Shown: positions 1 through 7,680, numbered from the stretch's first letter. The stretch: 11,201 nucleotides of DNA from Bacteroidales bacterium UBA4230 (GCA_002395605.1 DGXO01000004.1:4407-15607), one strand, 5' to 3'. Program-made: numbers and translations. The notes: generated by a model from the sequence alone, not told the origin.

Positions 1-351
1 ATCGAGAACATCGGCAACGTGGAAGTGGCACGCCTTGAAAAGGGCCTTCCGCTTCTTGCAACCATAGCCGGCGGCGCCCCCATGATCGGTTTCCTTGGCA
101 CCGTAATGGGTATGGTCCAGGCCTTCTTCAACATGTCAAAGGCCGGCAACAACATTGACATCACCCTCCTCAGCGGCGGTATTTACACCGCAATGCTCAC
201 CACCGTGGGCGGCCTCATTGTGGGTATCATCGCATACTTCGGCTACAACTGGCTCACCTCCAAGGTCAGCGACCTTGTGTACCAGATGGAAAACTCCACC
301 ATGGAGTTCATGGACATCGTAATCAACGAACCCACCAAGGAAGAGGAGTAG
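1..351 (+). CDS. exbB: MotA/TolQ/ExbB proton channel family protein (5' end missing)
   Basis: The frame is open from base 1, so the gene begins upstream of the window; the GTG at 19 is internal. The visible 116 residues are the C-terminal part of an ExbB/TolQ-type inner-membrane proton channel subunit. They contain two hydrophobic segments: one around LLATIAGGAPMIGFLGTVMG and one around YTAMLTTVGGLIVGIIAYF. The glycine-rich GFLGTVMGM stretch and the TxxGL pattern in the second helix are typical of the family. A short acidic cytoplasmic tail ends in KEEE. ExbB forms the pentameric channel around ExbD and passes proton-motive force to TonB. ExbD starts 4 bp after the stop, with the purine-rich end of exbB serving as its ribosome binding site, and a TonB-like gene follows, so this is an ExbB-ExbD-TonB operon. 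TolQ is the alternative name; the TonB-like partner favours ExbB. Confidence 0.93.
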   Translation: MENIGNVEVARLEKGLPLLATIAGGAPMIGFLGTVMGMVQAFFNMSKAGNNIDITLLSGGIYTAMLTTVGGLIVGIIAYFGYNWLTSKVSDLVYQMENSTMEFMDIVINEPTKEEE

Positions 352-355
352 CGCC

Positions 356-766
356 ATGGCACTCAAGAGAAACACCAAGGTAGACGCGCAGTTCTCTGTA
401 TCCTCCATGACGGATATAGTGTTCCTGCTGCTTATCTTCTTCCTGGTCACCTCTACGCTCATAAACCCCAACGCCCTCAAGCTCCTCCTGCCCAAATCCA
501 CGGGCCAGGTAAACGCAAAGGCAACTGTGAGCGTAAGCATCAAGGACTGGGGAGATGACACCTACACCTACCACATCAACGGAGACAAGGAGCCCACGGA
601 GTTTCAGGATGTGGAAGACGAACTAATCGGCCTTCTCTCACAGGAGGAGGATCCCACTTTCTCCATCTACAGTGACCAGACAGTCCCCGTAGGAGAAGTT
701 GTACAGGTTATGAACATTGCCAAGAGGAACCACTACAAGGTTATCCTGGCAACCCAACCGGAATAG
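356..766 (+). CDS. exbD: ExbD/TolR family biopolymer transport protein
   Basis: This 136-residue protein has the standard ExbD layout: a short basic cytoplasmic N-terminus, one transmembrane helix at about residues 19-37 (TDIVFLLLIFFLVTSTL), then a small periplasmic domain. Asp20, at the start of the helix, matches the conserved proton-carrying aspartate of the family (Asp25 in E. coli ExbD). The periplasmic part ends in the usual pattern of a conserved VPVGEVV segment followed by a KVILAT strand. Two or three ExbD helices sit inside the ExbB pentamer and couple proton flow to TonB movement. The ATG is 4 bp from the exbB stop, and the tonB-like gene starts 3 bp after this stop, so the three are almost certainly co-transcribed. 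Codon use is GC-rich like the core genes here. Confidence 0.93.
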   Translation: MALKRNTKVDAQFSVSSMTDIVFLLLIFFLVTSTLINPNALKLLLPKSTGQVNAKATVSVSIKDWGDDTYTYHINGDKEPTEFQDVEDELIGLLSQEEDPTFSIYSDQTVPVGEVVQVMNIAKRNHYKVILATQPE

Positions 767-769
767 CAC

Positions 770-1561
770 ATGCAACCGTACCAGCGCAAGCAGGAAAAGA
801 GTGAGAAGAACGCTGGCGTAATCGGCATCCTGGTTACGCTGGGGCTTCATGCCGCCGCGCTGGTGGTGTGCCTCACAAGCGGGCTCACCTACCTTGACCC
901 TCCGCCGCCGGAGCGCACATCCCTTGTAATTGAATTCGAGGAAGAAGAGGAAGTGGTAAAGCCCGTCCAAACCCGCGTGGGACGCCAACCCCAAGCCGAG
1001 GAAGTGGACCGCGAAAAGGCGGTGGAACTGGTCCAGAAGGCCGAATCCCCGCATGTGAACGACAGGCCCAACGTAACCCCCGCCACCAAACCGGACCCCG
1101 TTGGAGACGTGGATGTCCCCACTCCGGAACCGAAGGAAGAGCCTAAGCTTGACCCCAGGGCGTCGTTCCCCGGCATGAGCCAGAAGGACAACAGCGCCAC
1201 AACGCCCCATAGCGCCAAAGACGCATCGGAAGGCTTCAAGGCCGGCCAGCCGGACGGAAATACCCGTGAGGGCAAAACCGAAGGCACCGCAAACGCCCAC
1301 CTAAAGGGCCGAAACGTAATTGGATCCCTTCAAAAACCTGACTATCGTAGTCAAAAAGATGGCGTTGTAGTAGTATCTATTAAAGTTAATCAGTATGGTC
1401 AGGTGACTGATGCTGTACCTGGTGCAGTCGGCACTACTTTGATGGATAAAACACTTTGGAATGAAGCGCGTATTGCTGCACTGAAAACGACATTCAATCA
1501 ATCAGCCAATGCACCTCTAGTTCAAGAAGGAACTATAACTTATATTTTTAAACTGAAATGA
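770..1561 (+). CDS. tonB: TonB-like energy transducer, compositional mosaic
   Basis: This 263-residue protein has TonB architecture. There is a basic cytoplasmic N-terminus and one signal-anchor helix at about 15-39, containing T23-x-x-x-H27, which resembles the SxxxH motif that contacts ExbB/ExbD in TonB. A long Pro/Glu/Lys-rich periplasmic spacer follows (about 43-180; DPPPPE, then EEEEE). The C-terminal domain (about 180-263) resembles TonB_C, with GVVVVSIKVNQYGQV and a final strand ITYIFKLK. TonB carries proton-motive energy to outer-membrane transporters. By hand count, bases 1081-1320 are 62% GC (149/240) and bases 1321-1560 are 39% GC (93/240), a sharp change exactly at the linker/C-terminal domain boundary. 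Codons change too, from AAC/CCC/CTC types to AAT/CCT/TAT types. This suggests that the C-terminal domain came from another source. The TGA stop lies inside a 26-bp inverted repeat. A TolA-like protein is a less likely alternative. Confidence 0.85.
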   Translation: MQPYQRKQEKSEKNAGVIGILVTLGLHAAALVVCLTSGLTYLDPPPPERTSLVIEFEEEEEVVKPVQTRVGRQPQAEEVDREKAVELVQKAESPHVNDRPNVTPATKPDPVGDVDVPTPEPKEEPKLDPRASFPGMSQKDNSATTPHSAKDASEGFKAGQPDGNTREGKTEGTANAHLKGRNVIGSLQKPDYRSQKDGVVVVSIKVNQYGQVTDAVPGAVGTTLMDKTLWNEARIAALKTTFNQSANAPLVQEGTITYIFKLK

Positions 1562-1656
1562 TATGGGTATATGTCTCTGAACCCATAGCCACCCTCGGCT
1601 TTGTAAGAGGGAGGGGTCGGCGAAGCCGACGGTTCAGAGACATATACCCATATCAT
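1558..1656. repeat. 99-bp element with perfect 26-bp terminal inverted repeats
   Basis: Bases 1558-1583 and 1631-1656 are exact reverse complements over 26 bp; the left arm begins ATGATATGGGTATATGTC. The 47-bp centre carries two mutually exclusive small stems: TCGGCTT (1595-1601) with AAGCCGA (1623-1629), or GTCGGC (1616-1621) with GCCGAC (1625-1630). A CCCTC/GAGGG pair is also present. The element begins at the last base of the final sense codon of the tonB-like gene and contains its TGA stop. It ends 46 bp before rluB. Possible roles are a MITE-like insertion or a large hairpin terminator/mRNA 3'-end stabiliser between two operons. An A-rich run, not a T-run, follows the right arm, so it is not a classical intrinsic terminator for the + strand. 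No clear target duplication is visible. Confidence 0.85.
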
Positions 1657-1702
1657 AAAAAACAAATAAAAACAAATTAAAGCCCGTGAGGGTGTACGTA
1701 TT

Positions 1703-2833
1703 ATGGAAGACAACAAAAGAGGTACGAGAAAACGTATCGTAAGAAAGGCCGAAAGCACCGGCCGCGTAGAAAAAGTAGATTATTCCACCAGCCGCAGTTT
1801 CTCTGACGGAGACCGTCCCGCAAGAAGGAGCGGCAGCAGCGCCCCGTATGGTGAGCGCCGCGGAGCAGGCCGTGGAGAGCGTCCCGCATACGGAGAGCGC
1901 CGTGAAGGCCGCCCCGAAAGAAGCTCCTCCTACGGAGAGCGCAAGGGAGCAGGCACCTCCAGAAGCAGCTACGGAGCCCCCAAGAAGGGCGCCGGCTTCG
2001 GCAAACCATTCAAGAAAAAAGACGGCGCACGCGAAGGCATGAACGCCATGCTCAGCCGCAAACCCCAGGTGAACGGGCATTACTCCGACAACGACACCGC
2101 CCCCACCGAAATCAAGGAGGTTGTACGCCTCAACAAGTTCATAGCCAATTCCGGCATCTGCTCCAGAAGGGAGGCCGACACCATGATCCAGAGCGGTGTT
2201 GTAACCGTAAACGGAGAGGTTGTGACGGAACTCGGCACAAAAGTGAACATCCTCACAGACGACGTCCGCTTCAACGGCCAGCGCCTCAAGGGTGAAGAGA
2301 AGGTTTACATTGTGATGAACAAGCCCAAGGGCTATGTGACCACCGCCAGTGACCCTCACGCAGAGAAAACCGTGATGGACCTCCTCAAAGGCTGCCCCAC
2401 AAGGGTGTTCCCCGTGGGCCGTCTGGACAAAAACACCACCGGCGTTCTCATGTTCACCAACGACGGAGAAATGGCCGAACAACTCACCCACCCCTCCTAC
2501 AACAAGAAAAAGATCTACCAGGTAATCCTGGATTCCCCCCTGAGGGAAGAGGACAAGGAAAAGATCCTTTCCGGCATCGAGCTCAGCGACGGCGTAATTT
2601 CGGCCGATGAACTTGAGTACATCGACGCCCACGACCACCGTCAGCTTGGCATTGAGATCCACTCCGGCAAAAACCGCATTGTCCGCCGCATATTCGAGTC
2701 CCTCGGCTACGAGGTCCGCGCCCTTGACAGGGTGTACTTCGCAGGCCTCACCAAGAAAGGCCTCAAGAAGAGCGACTGGCGCTACCTCACTGAAGGTGAA
2801 GTGAATATCCTCAAAATGGGAGCCTACGTATAA
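1703..2833 (+). CDS. rluB: RluB/RsuA-family rRNA pseudouridine synthase with long disordered N-terminus
   Basis: This 376-residue cytoplasmic enzyme converts a uridine in rRNA to pseudouridine; 23S rRNA is the target if it is RluB-like. Residues 1 to about 137 are a low-complexity Arg/Gly/Ser/Glu extension in which YGER recurs at 49, 63 and 77, an exact 14-residue period, with YGAP at 90. An S4 RNA-binding domain follows at about 140-190 (VRLNKFIANSGICSRREAD). The catalytic domain begins near VYIVMNKPKGYVTT, with motif GRLDKNTTG and catalytic Asp242, then KIYQV and the NRIVRRIFESLGYEV motif near the end. The basic extension is common in Bacteroidota members of this family and probably adds RNA contact (inference). 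The stop TAA overlaps the ATG of era by one base. No clear -7 box was found in the 46-bp A-rich leader upstream. The exact target uridine cannot be read from sequence. Confidence 0.9.
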   Translation: MEDNKRGTRKRIVRKAESTGRVEKVDYSTSRSFSDGDRPARRSGSSAPYGERRGAGRGERPAYGERREGRPERSSSYGERKGAGTSRSSYGAPKKGAGFGKPFKKKDGAREGMNAMLSRKPQVNGHYSDNDTAPTEIKEVVRLNKFIANSGICSRREADTMIQSGVVTVNGEVVTELGTKVNILTDDVRFNGQRLKGEEKVYIVMNKPKGYVTTASDPHAEKTVMDLLKGCPTRVFPVGRLDKNTTGVLMFTNDGEMAEQLTHPSYNKKKIYQVILDSPLREEDKEKILSGIELSDGVISADELEYIDAHDHRQLGIEIHSGKNRIVRRIFESLGYEVRALDRVYFAGLTKKGLKKSDWRYLTEGEVNILKMGAYV

Positions 2834-3714
2834 TGGCACACAGGGCAGGATTTGTAAATATCATCGGCAATCCCAACGTGGGTAAATCCACGCTGATGAA
2901 CGCCCTTGTGGGAGAAAAGCTGTCCATTGTGACGGCCAAGGCCCAGACCACCCGCCACCGCATCATGGGCATCGTGAGCGGGGAGGATTTCCAGATTGTG
3001 TACTCCGATACCCCCGGCATCCTCAAGCCCAATTACAGGCTCCAGGAAAACATGCTGGCGTTTGTAGACACTGCAATCGGGGACGCCGACATCATCCTCT
3101 ATGTCACCGACACCGTTGAAAAACCGGACAAAAACGAGGCCTACATAGAGAAACTCTCCCGCGTGGAGTGCCCCGTGGTGGTTGTGATAAACAAGATTGA
3201 CATCTCCAACCAGGAGAAGGTGGTGGAACTCATGGACTGGTGGAAGGAAAGGCTTCCCAAGGCCGAAATCATCCCGGCTTCGGCCCAGGAGTCCTTCAAC
3301 CTTGAGAGCATCATGGAGGCCGTTTCTTCACGGCTTCCGGAGGCTCCCGCGTGGTTTGACAAAGACCAGTTCACTGACAAGAACCTCCGCTTCTTCGCCT
3401 CTGAGATTATCAGGGAAAAGATTTTCCTCAACTACTCGGAAGAGATTCCGTACAGTTGCCAGGTAGAAATTGAGTCCTTCCACGAAGGCGAGGAACGCTA
3501 TGAGATAAGCGCCGTAATCTATGTGATGAGGGAGTCCCAGAAGGGAATAATCATCGGCAAAAAGGGCGCTATGCTCAAAAAAGTGGGCACCCAGGCACGC
3601 CTTGAGATGGAAGATTTCTTCCAAAAAAAGGTTTTTTTGACTACATTTGTAAAAGTGGACCCCGACTGGCGGGAAGACCGCAAGGAGCTTCGCCGGTTTG
3701 GGTATGAATTCTAA
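2833..3714 (+). CDS. era: GTPase Era
   Basis: This 293-residue protein is full length for Era, the essential GTPase that binds the 3' end of 16S rRNA during 30S subunit maturation. The GTPase motifs are all visible. G1 is GNPNVGKST (12-20). The switch I threonines are in AQTTRHRIMG. G3 is DTPG (59-62). G4 is NKID (120-123). The G5-like element is PASA. The C-terminal KH domain has the GxxG-type loop GIIIGKKG (238-245), followed by RLEMEDFF. It ends in the typical RFGYEF. The ATG overlaps the last base of the rluB stop (TAATG), implying translational coupling. parC begins 5 bp after this stop. Pairing with an rRNA pseudouridine synthase fits a ribosome-maturation role. Confidence 0.97.
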   Translation: MAHRAGFVNIIGNPNVGKSTLMNALVGEKLSIVTAKAQTTRHRIMGIVSGEDFQIVYSDTPGILKPNYRLQENMLAFVDTAIGDADIILYVTDTVEKPDKNEAYIEKLSRVECPVVVVINKIDISNQEKVVELMDWWKERLPKAEIIPASAQESFNLESIMEAVSSRLPEAPAWFDKDQFTDKNLRFFASEIIREKIFLNYSEEIPYSCQVEIESFHEGEERYEISAVIYVMRESQKGIIIGKKGAMLKKVGTQARLEMEDFFQKKVFLTTFVKVDPDWREDRKELRRFGYEF

Positions 3715-3719
3715 TTTTT

Positions 3720-6452
3720 ATGGCAGAAGATTGGGACGACATCAAGAATAACCAGGAAGAGGAAGACGAGGAACTCTCCGAAGACGCCTCTGCGTCCGGG
3801 AAATTCGACAAACTCCTTGGCGGAGACAGCAGGAAGTTCAAGCTTTCCGGAATGTTCAAGGAATGGTATCTGGACTATGCGTCCTACACCATTCTGGACA
3901 GGGCTGTGCCGCACATCGTAGATGGCTTCAAGCCTGTCCAGAGAAGGGTCCTGCACACCATGGCCACAATGGACGACGGCCGCTACACCAAGGTTGCCAA
4001 CATTGTGGGCCAGGCCATGCAGTATCACCCCCACGGAGATGCGTCCATCCTTGGAGCCCTGGTCACCCTGGGCCAGAAAGGGCTTCTCATAGACTGCCAG
4101 GGAAACTGGGGAAACATCCTCACCGGAGACTCCAACGCCGCGCCCCGTTACATTGAGGCCCGTCTCTCCAAGTTTGCCAAAGAGGTTGTATTCGACCCCA
4201 AAGTCACCCCCTGGATGACTTCCTATGATGGCCGAAACCAGGAGCCCACGGAGCTCCCGGTGCGTTTCCCGCTACTGCTTGCACAAGGCACGGAAGGCAT
4301 TGCCGCCGGCCTCAGTTCAAAGATTCTGCCCCATAACTTCAACGAGCTCATAGACGCTTCAATTGCCATCCTCAAAGGAGAGCCGTTCGAGATTCTCCCG
4401 GACTTCCCTACCGGCGGCATCGCAGACTGCTCAAAGTACAACAAGGGCAAGAGAGGCGGCATGGTAAAGGTGCGCGCCCGCATCAACAAAGTGGACAAAA
4501 ACACCATTACCATCACCGAAATCCCCTACGGCAAAACCTCCCAGGGCATAATAGACAGCATCATCAAGGCCAAGGAGAAAAAGAAGATAAACATCAAGAA
4601 GATAGATGACATGACCACGGACAAGGTGGAAATCATCATCCATCTTCCGGCCGATGTCTCCCCTGACAAGACCATAGACGCCCTTTACGCCTTCACGGAA
4701 TGCGAGACCAAGATTGCTCCCAACGCCTGCGTAATCCGTGAAAACAAGCCGGTGTTCCTTACCGTAGACGAAATCCTGGAGTACGACACCTACCACACCC
4801 GCGACATTCTGAAGGCGCAGCTGGAGGTTAAACTCGGGGAACTGGAGAACGACTGGCACTACAGTTCCCTGGAGCGCATCTTCTTTGAGAACCGCATTTA
4901 CAAAGTGCTGGAACAGAACCAAATGAGCTGGGAGGAACAGCTTCAGGACATCCTGTCCCAGATGCTTCAGTACCAGGACCTTCTTCACAGGCCCATTGTC
5001 ATGGAGGACATCCTCAAGCTGGTTGAAAAGCCGGTTCGCAAGATATCCAAGTTCGACACCAAGGCCCTGGATGAGAAGATTTACGCCATCGAGGACCAGA
5101 TGAAGGAGGTTAAGGACCACCTTGAGCACATCACGGAGTTCACCATAGACTGGTTCAAGATGCTCAAGAAAAAGTACGGTGCAGCCTGGCCGCGCCTTAC
5201 GGAAATCTCTTCCCTTGAGAACATTACGGTCACAAAGGTTGTATCCAACAACGCCAAGCTCTATGCAAACCTGGAGGAAGGATTTGTGGGTATCGGCCTC
5301 AAGAGAGACGAAGGAGAGTATATCTGCGACTGCTCTGACCTCTCGGAGATAATTGTTATTGCAAAGGACGGCAAATTCCGCGTCACAAAGGTGCAGGACA
5401 AGGCTTTCTTCTGGAAAGACCTCCTGTATGCCGGCGTTTTCAACCGCGGAGACGCCCGTACCATCTATAACGTGATTTACCGTGACGGCAAGGCAGGCTC
5501 CTACTTTGCCAAACGCTTTGCCATCACCTCCGTCACCCGCGACAAAGACTACGACATCACCACCGGTGCCGAAGATTCCCGCATACTCTGGTTCACCGTA
5601 AACCATAACGGTGAGGCCGAAACAGTACGCGTTTCGCTTCGGCCCAAGAAAGGGCTCAAGAAAACCCAGCTTGAGTGGGATTTCTCCGGCCTTGCCATCA
5701 AAGGACGCGGCTCCAGGGGCAACCTTGTCACCAAGAATGCCATTGCGCGTATCCAACTGAGGTCCAAGGGTATAACCACCCTGGAAGGCAAGGACATCTG
5801 GTGGGACCCCGACATCCAGCGCCTCAACGAGGACGGCCGCGGAGAGCATCTTGGCAAGTTCTCCGGAGAAGACAGGGTTCTGGCCATTTTTGCCGACGGC
5901 TCCTACTACACCACTACCTACGACCTTGTGAACAAGTACCAGGGAGATGTGGTCCGCATAGAAAAGTTCGATCCCGGCCGCGTTTACACGGTGGTTTACT
6001 GGGACAACTCCGCCAAGGCATACTACGTAAAGCGCTTCAGCTTCACGGAAAGCAACAACAACCCTGTGGTCTTCATATCGGATTCCCGTGGCTCAAGGCT
6101 GGTTGACATCAGCTCAGATCCTTTCCCTCAGATGATTCTCACCTTCGGCGGGAAATACGAACACCGTGAGCCAGAGACCGTTGACGTCTCCGAGTTCATC
6201 GCCCGTAAAGGACTTTCGGCCAAGGGCAAGAAGTGCTCACCCTACGACCTCAAGTCCGTTGAGTTTGGAGAACCTCTGGAGAAGGAAGTCCCCGAAGAAG
6301 ACAATGACACCCCGGACATGGCCGATGACCTTCAGGACATGAATGAAGATGAAGCGACCCCGGAGGCGAATGACGATGTTCCTGAGGACGATGACAGCAG
6401 CAGCTCCGGCGGCGCCGTAGACTTTGACGACTGGGAGCCTACGCTGTTCTAG
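3720..6452 (+). CDS. parC: DNA topoisomerase IV subunit A (ParC)
   Basis: This 910-residue type IIA topoisomerase A subunit cuts and rejoins DNA, working with ParE (not in the window) to decatenate daughter chromosomes. Breakage-reunion motifs are RAVPHIVDGFKPVQRRVL, then YHPHGDASI, and AAPRYIEARLS with catalytic Arg143-Tyr144. A C-terminal beta-pinwheel region follows. It has IKGRGSRG (660-667), not the canonical GyrA box QRRGGKG, which supports ParC over GyrA. The last ~55 residues are a very acidic tail rich in Asp/Glu ending DDWEPTLF; the N-terminus is also acidic. In the quinolone-determining loop, the positions matching GyrA Ser83 and Asp87 are Ala108 and Gly112. The gene closes the rluB-era-parC operon, 5 bp after era, and is followed 15 bp later by repeat copy 1. 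Confidence 0.92.
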   Translation: MAEDWDDIKNNQEEEDEELSEDASASGKFDKLLGGDSRKFKLSGMFKEWYLDYASYTILDRAVPHIVDGFKPVQRRVLHTMATMDDGRYTKVANIVGQAMQYHPHGDASILGALVTLGQKGLLIDCQGNWGNILTGDSNAAPRYIEARLSKFAKEVVFDPKVTPWMTSYDGRNQEPTELPVRFPLLLAQGTEGIAAGLSSKILPHNFNELIDASIAILKGEPFEILPDFPTGGIADCSKYNKGKRGGMVKVRARINKVDKNTITITEIPYGKTSQGIIDSIIKAKEKKKINIKKIDDMTTDKVEIIIHLPADVSPDKTIDALYAFTECETKIAPNACVIRENKPVFLTVDEILEYDTYHTRDILKAQLEVKLGELENDWHYSSLERIFFENRIYKVLEQNQMSWEEQLQDILSQMLQYQDLLHRPIVMEDILKLVEKPVRKISKFDTKALDEKIYAIEDQMKEVKDHLEHITEFTIDWFKMLKKKYGAAWPRLTEISSLENITVTKVVSNNAKLYANLEEGFVGIGLKRDEGEYICDCSDLSEIIVIAKDGKFRVTKVQDKAFFWKDLLYAGVFNRGDARTIYNVIYRDGKAGSYFAKRFAITSVTRDKDYDITTGAEDSRILWFTVNHNGEAETVRVSLRPKKGLKKTQLEWDFSGLAIKGRGSRGNLVTKNAIARIQLRSKGITTLEGKDIWWDPDIQRLNEDGRGEHLGKFSGEDRVLAIFADGSYYTTTYDLVNKYQGDVVRIEKFDPGRVYTVVYWDNSAKAYYVKRFSFTESNNNPVVFISDSRGSRLVDISSDPFPQMILTFGGKYEHREPETVDVSEFIARKGLSAKGKKCSPYDLKSVEFGEPLEKEVPEEDNDTPDMADDLQDMNEDEATPEANDDVPEDDDSSSSGGAVDFDDWEPTLF

Positions 6453-6467
6453 CAAACGCCCAAATTG

Positions 6468-6609
6468 TTGCGGGTCATCGGCCTAACCGTCGCAGGTCCC
6501 GGCACCTGGGCGGCCATTAACACAAAAACGGCCTTTTTTGCGTAACCAAAAGCCCTTTGGGCACGGCATTACACAGATTTGGCCGTTTTTGTGTAACCAG
6601 CGGCCCTGC
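6468..6609 (-). repeat. 142-bp REP-like repeat, copy 1 (contains 3' end of RAYT gene)
   Basis: Reverse-complement copy of the 142-bp family also seen at 8194-8335 and 10989-11130, with 8 mismatches to copy 2 by hand alignment and no indels. Its hairpin palindrome is at 6517-6597. The tail has one intact TCGCAGGTC unit (6490-6498) and one degenerate unit (6468-6476), 22 bp apart. It sits between the convergent parC and RAYT genes. Bases 6569-6609 encode the end of RAYT, including its TAA stop. It may also act as a transcription or mRNA end for both genes (inference). Confidence 0.92.
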
Positions 6610-7519
6610 CATAGTCTTTTGAGTTTACAAACTGTGACACAATGTGCCTGGGCATGTGTAAAACCCGTGCTATGTCGTCCTTTGAAATGCCATATTTCTT
6701 TGACAGTGTCACCACTAGTTTTCCCTTTTCATCTGCACCCAGTTTATAGACAGATTTGCCTTGATAATCGCGCAAAAGCATTTTTGAAAGAATGTCCTGT
6801 ATTTCAATATCCGAGAACTCAACTTCCTCTCCCAAGTCTCTGGACACAGTGACAAACGACTCATAGTCTTTTACAAGGCGTGTGGAATAATCCTTTACTC
6901 CGTGAAACAGTTTTTTTACCATGCGGGTATCTACAAAAGATTTTGGAAGTAACCCCAGTTTTGGATGGAACTGCCAGTGAGATGGAAGACGCATCCTGGT
7001 ACCGGTAAGTTCTTCCAGTTCCCTTGCTGTCATTTCAGATACTTTTCTCCCGTCTATCATTTGCGCCAAAACGGAATAGTGAAGATAGGCGCTCCCCCAA
7101 GGATAACCACCAATTGCCGCATATTGTTTTTCATAATGGTTCCTGTGCAGATACAGTATTTCGGTAATCATCTGCTCTTTTAAATTGATAGGCTTCAGTA
7201 TAAATCCGTAATCTACGGGTAGCGGACTGTAACCATCTTTTACCAACCTGGCGTTCAACTTCATTTTCAAGTACAGGAATGCTTCTACGGCATTAGCGCC
7301 CGTACCGCTCAATATTATGTGAATATGATTGGGCATCAGCTCAAAATCATAAATCACCAGAGAGTACTTTATGCATATAATGCCTATGAGTGTCATACCA
7401 TATGCGAACTGCACAATGTTATTGAAGATGTTTCCGGCTTTCCATCCATCTGTACATAAATGATAATAGCCATTTCCCATCTTCCTGTACTCTTCCCGTT
7501 GTCTTCTGTATGCCTCCAT
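6569..7519 (-). CDS. REP-associated tyrosine transposase (RAYT), Y1 HUH family
   Basis: From the ATG at 7519 this is a 316-residue single-strand-DNA transposase of the Y1/TnpA_REP family. The HUH motif is visible in ELMPNHIHIILSG (His65 and His67). The likely catalytic tyrosine is Tyr123 in LYLHRNHYEKQY, matching the family's YIHLNP segment, and the downstream YPWGSAY matches YPWSSY. The C-terminal part carries a helix-turn-helix-like segment (LSKKYGISKDDIARVLHMPR) that may read the repeat DNA. A TTG at 7543 would add 8 residues, but an ATG fits a predicted promoter at 7541-7569, so I chose it. The stop and last 13 codons lie inside repeat copy 1. Two 60-bp blocks counted by hand gave 42% GC, lower than parC. 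RAYTs are usually domesticated single-copy genes that mobilise or maintain REP palindromes; that role here is inferred. No terminal inverted repeats of a normal IS are present. Confidence 0.88.
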   Translation of the reverse strand: MEAYRRQREEYRKMGNGYYHLCTDGWKAGNIFNNIVQFAYGMTLIGIICIKYSLVIYDFELMPNHIHIILSGTGANAVEAFLYLKMKLNARLVKDGYSPLPVDYGFILKPINLKEQMITEILYLHRNHYEKQYAAIGGYPWGSAYLHYSVLAQMIDGRKVSEMTARELEELTGTRMRLPSHWQFHPKLGLLPKSFVDTRMVKKLFHGVKDYSTRLVKDYESFVTVSRDLGEEVEFSDIEIQDILSKMLLRDYQGKSVYKLGADEKGKLVVTLSKKYGISKDDIARVLHMPRHIVSQFVNSKDYGRAAGYTKTAKSV

Positions 7520-7540
7520 ATACTTGTCATTTGTTTTCTG

Positions 7541-7569
7541 CAAATATGAGAAAAGTTATCCGTTTCAAA
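7541..7569 (-). promoter_or_regulatory. Predicted Bacteroidota promoter for the RAYT gene
   Basis: On the - strand, TTTG (complement of 7566-7569) is followed after 17 bp by CATATTTG (complement of 7541-7548), seven of eight matching the -7 consensus TAnnTTTG. The spacer is a little shorter than usual. Transcription would begin roughly 15-20 bp before the ATG at 7519, which favours that start over the TTG at 7543. Confidence 0.5.
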
Positions 7570-7649
7570 CGTTGTAACACGGATAAAGTGAAAAAAAGGC
7601 ATTTGGACACGCTGTGAGGCCGATTCCATTTTGAAAATTTTGCATTTTC

Positions 7650-7680
7650 TTGGCTTTTTTTTGCATTTTGTGTATTTTTG
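7650..7680 (+). promoter_or_regulatory. Predicted Bacteroidota promoter for aroK
   Basis: TATTTTTG at 7673-7680 is a perfect match to the -7 box TAnnTTTG. A TTG core at 7650-7652 lies 20 bp upstream, at the expected -33 distance. Only four bases (CCCC) separate the box from the aroK ATG at 7685, so the transcript is probably leaderless or nearly so. The 141-bp gap between the RAYT and aroK starts holds this promoter and the divergent RAYT promoter. Confidence 0.65.

Noticed and set aside
1634..2839. 401-codon open frame on the - strand across rluB
   Set aside because: Antisense to the pseudouridine synthase and running through the inverted repeat; the translation is biased and lacks family motifs.
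4431..5849. 472-codon open frame on the - strand inside parC
   Set aside because: It lies wholly antisense to a gene with clear topoisomerase motifs. Such frames are common in GC-rich third-position DNA, and its translation shows no recognisable domain.
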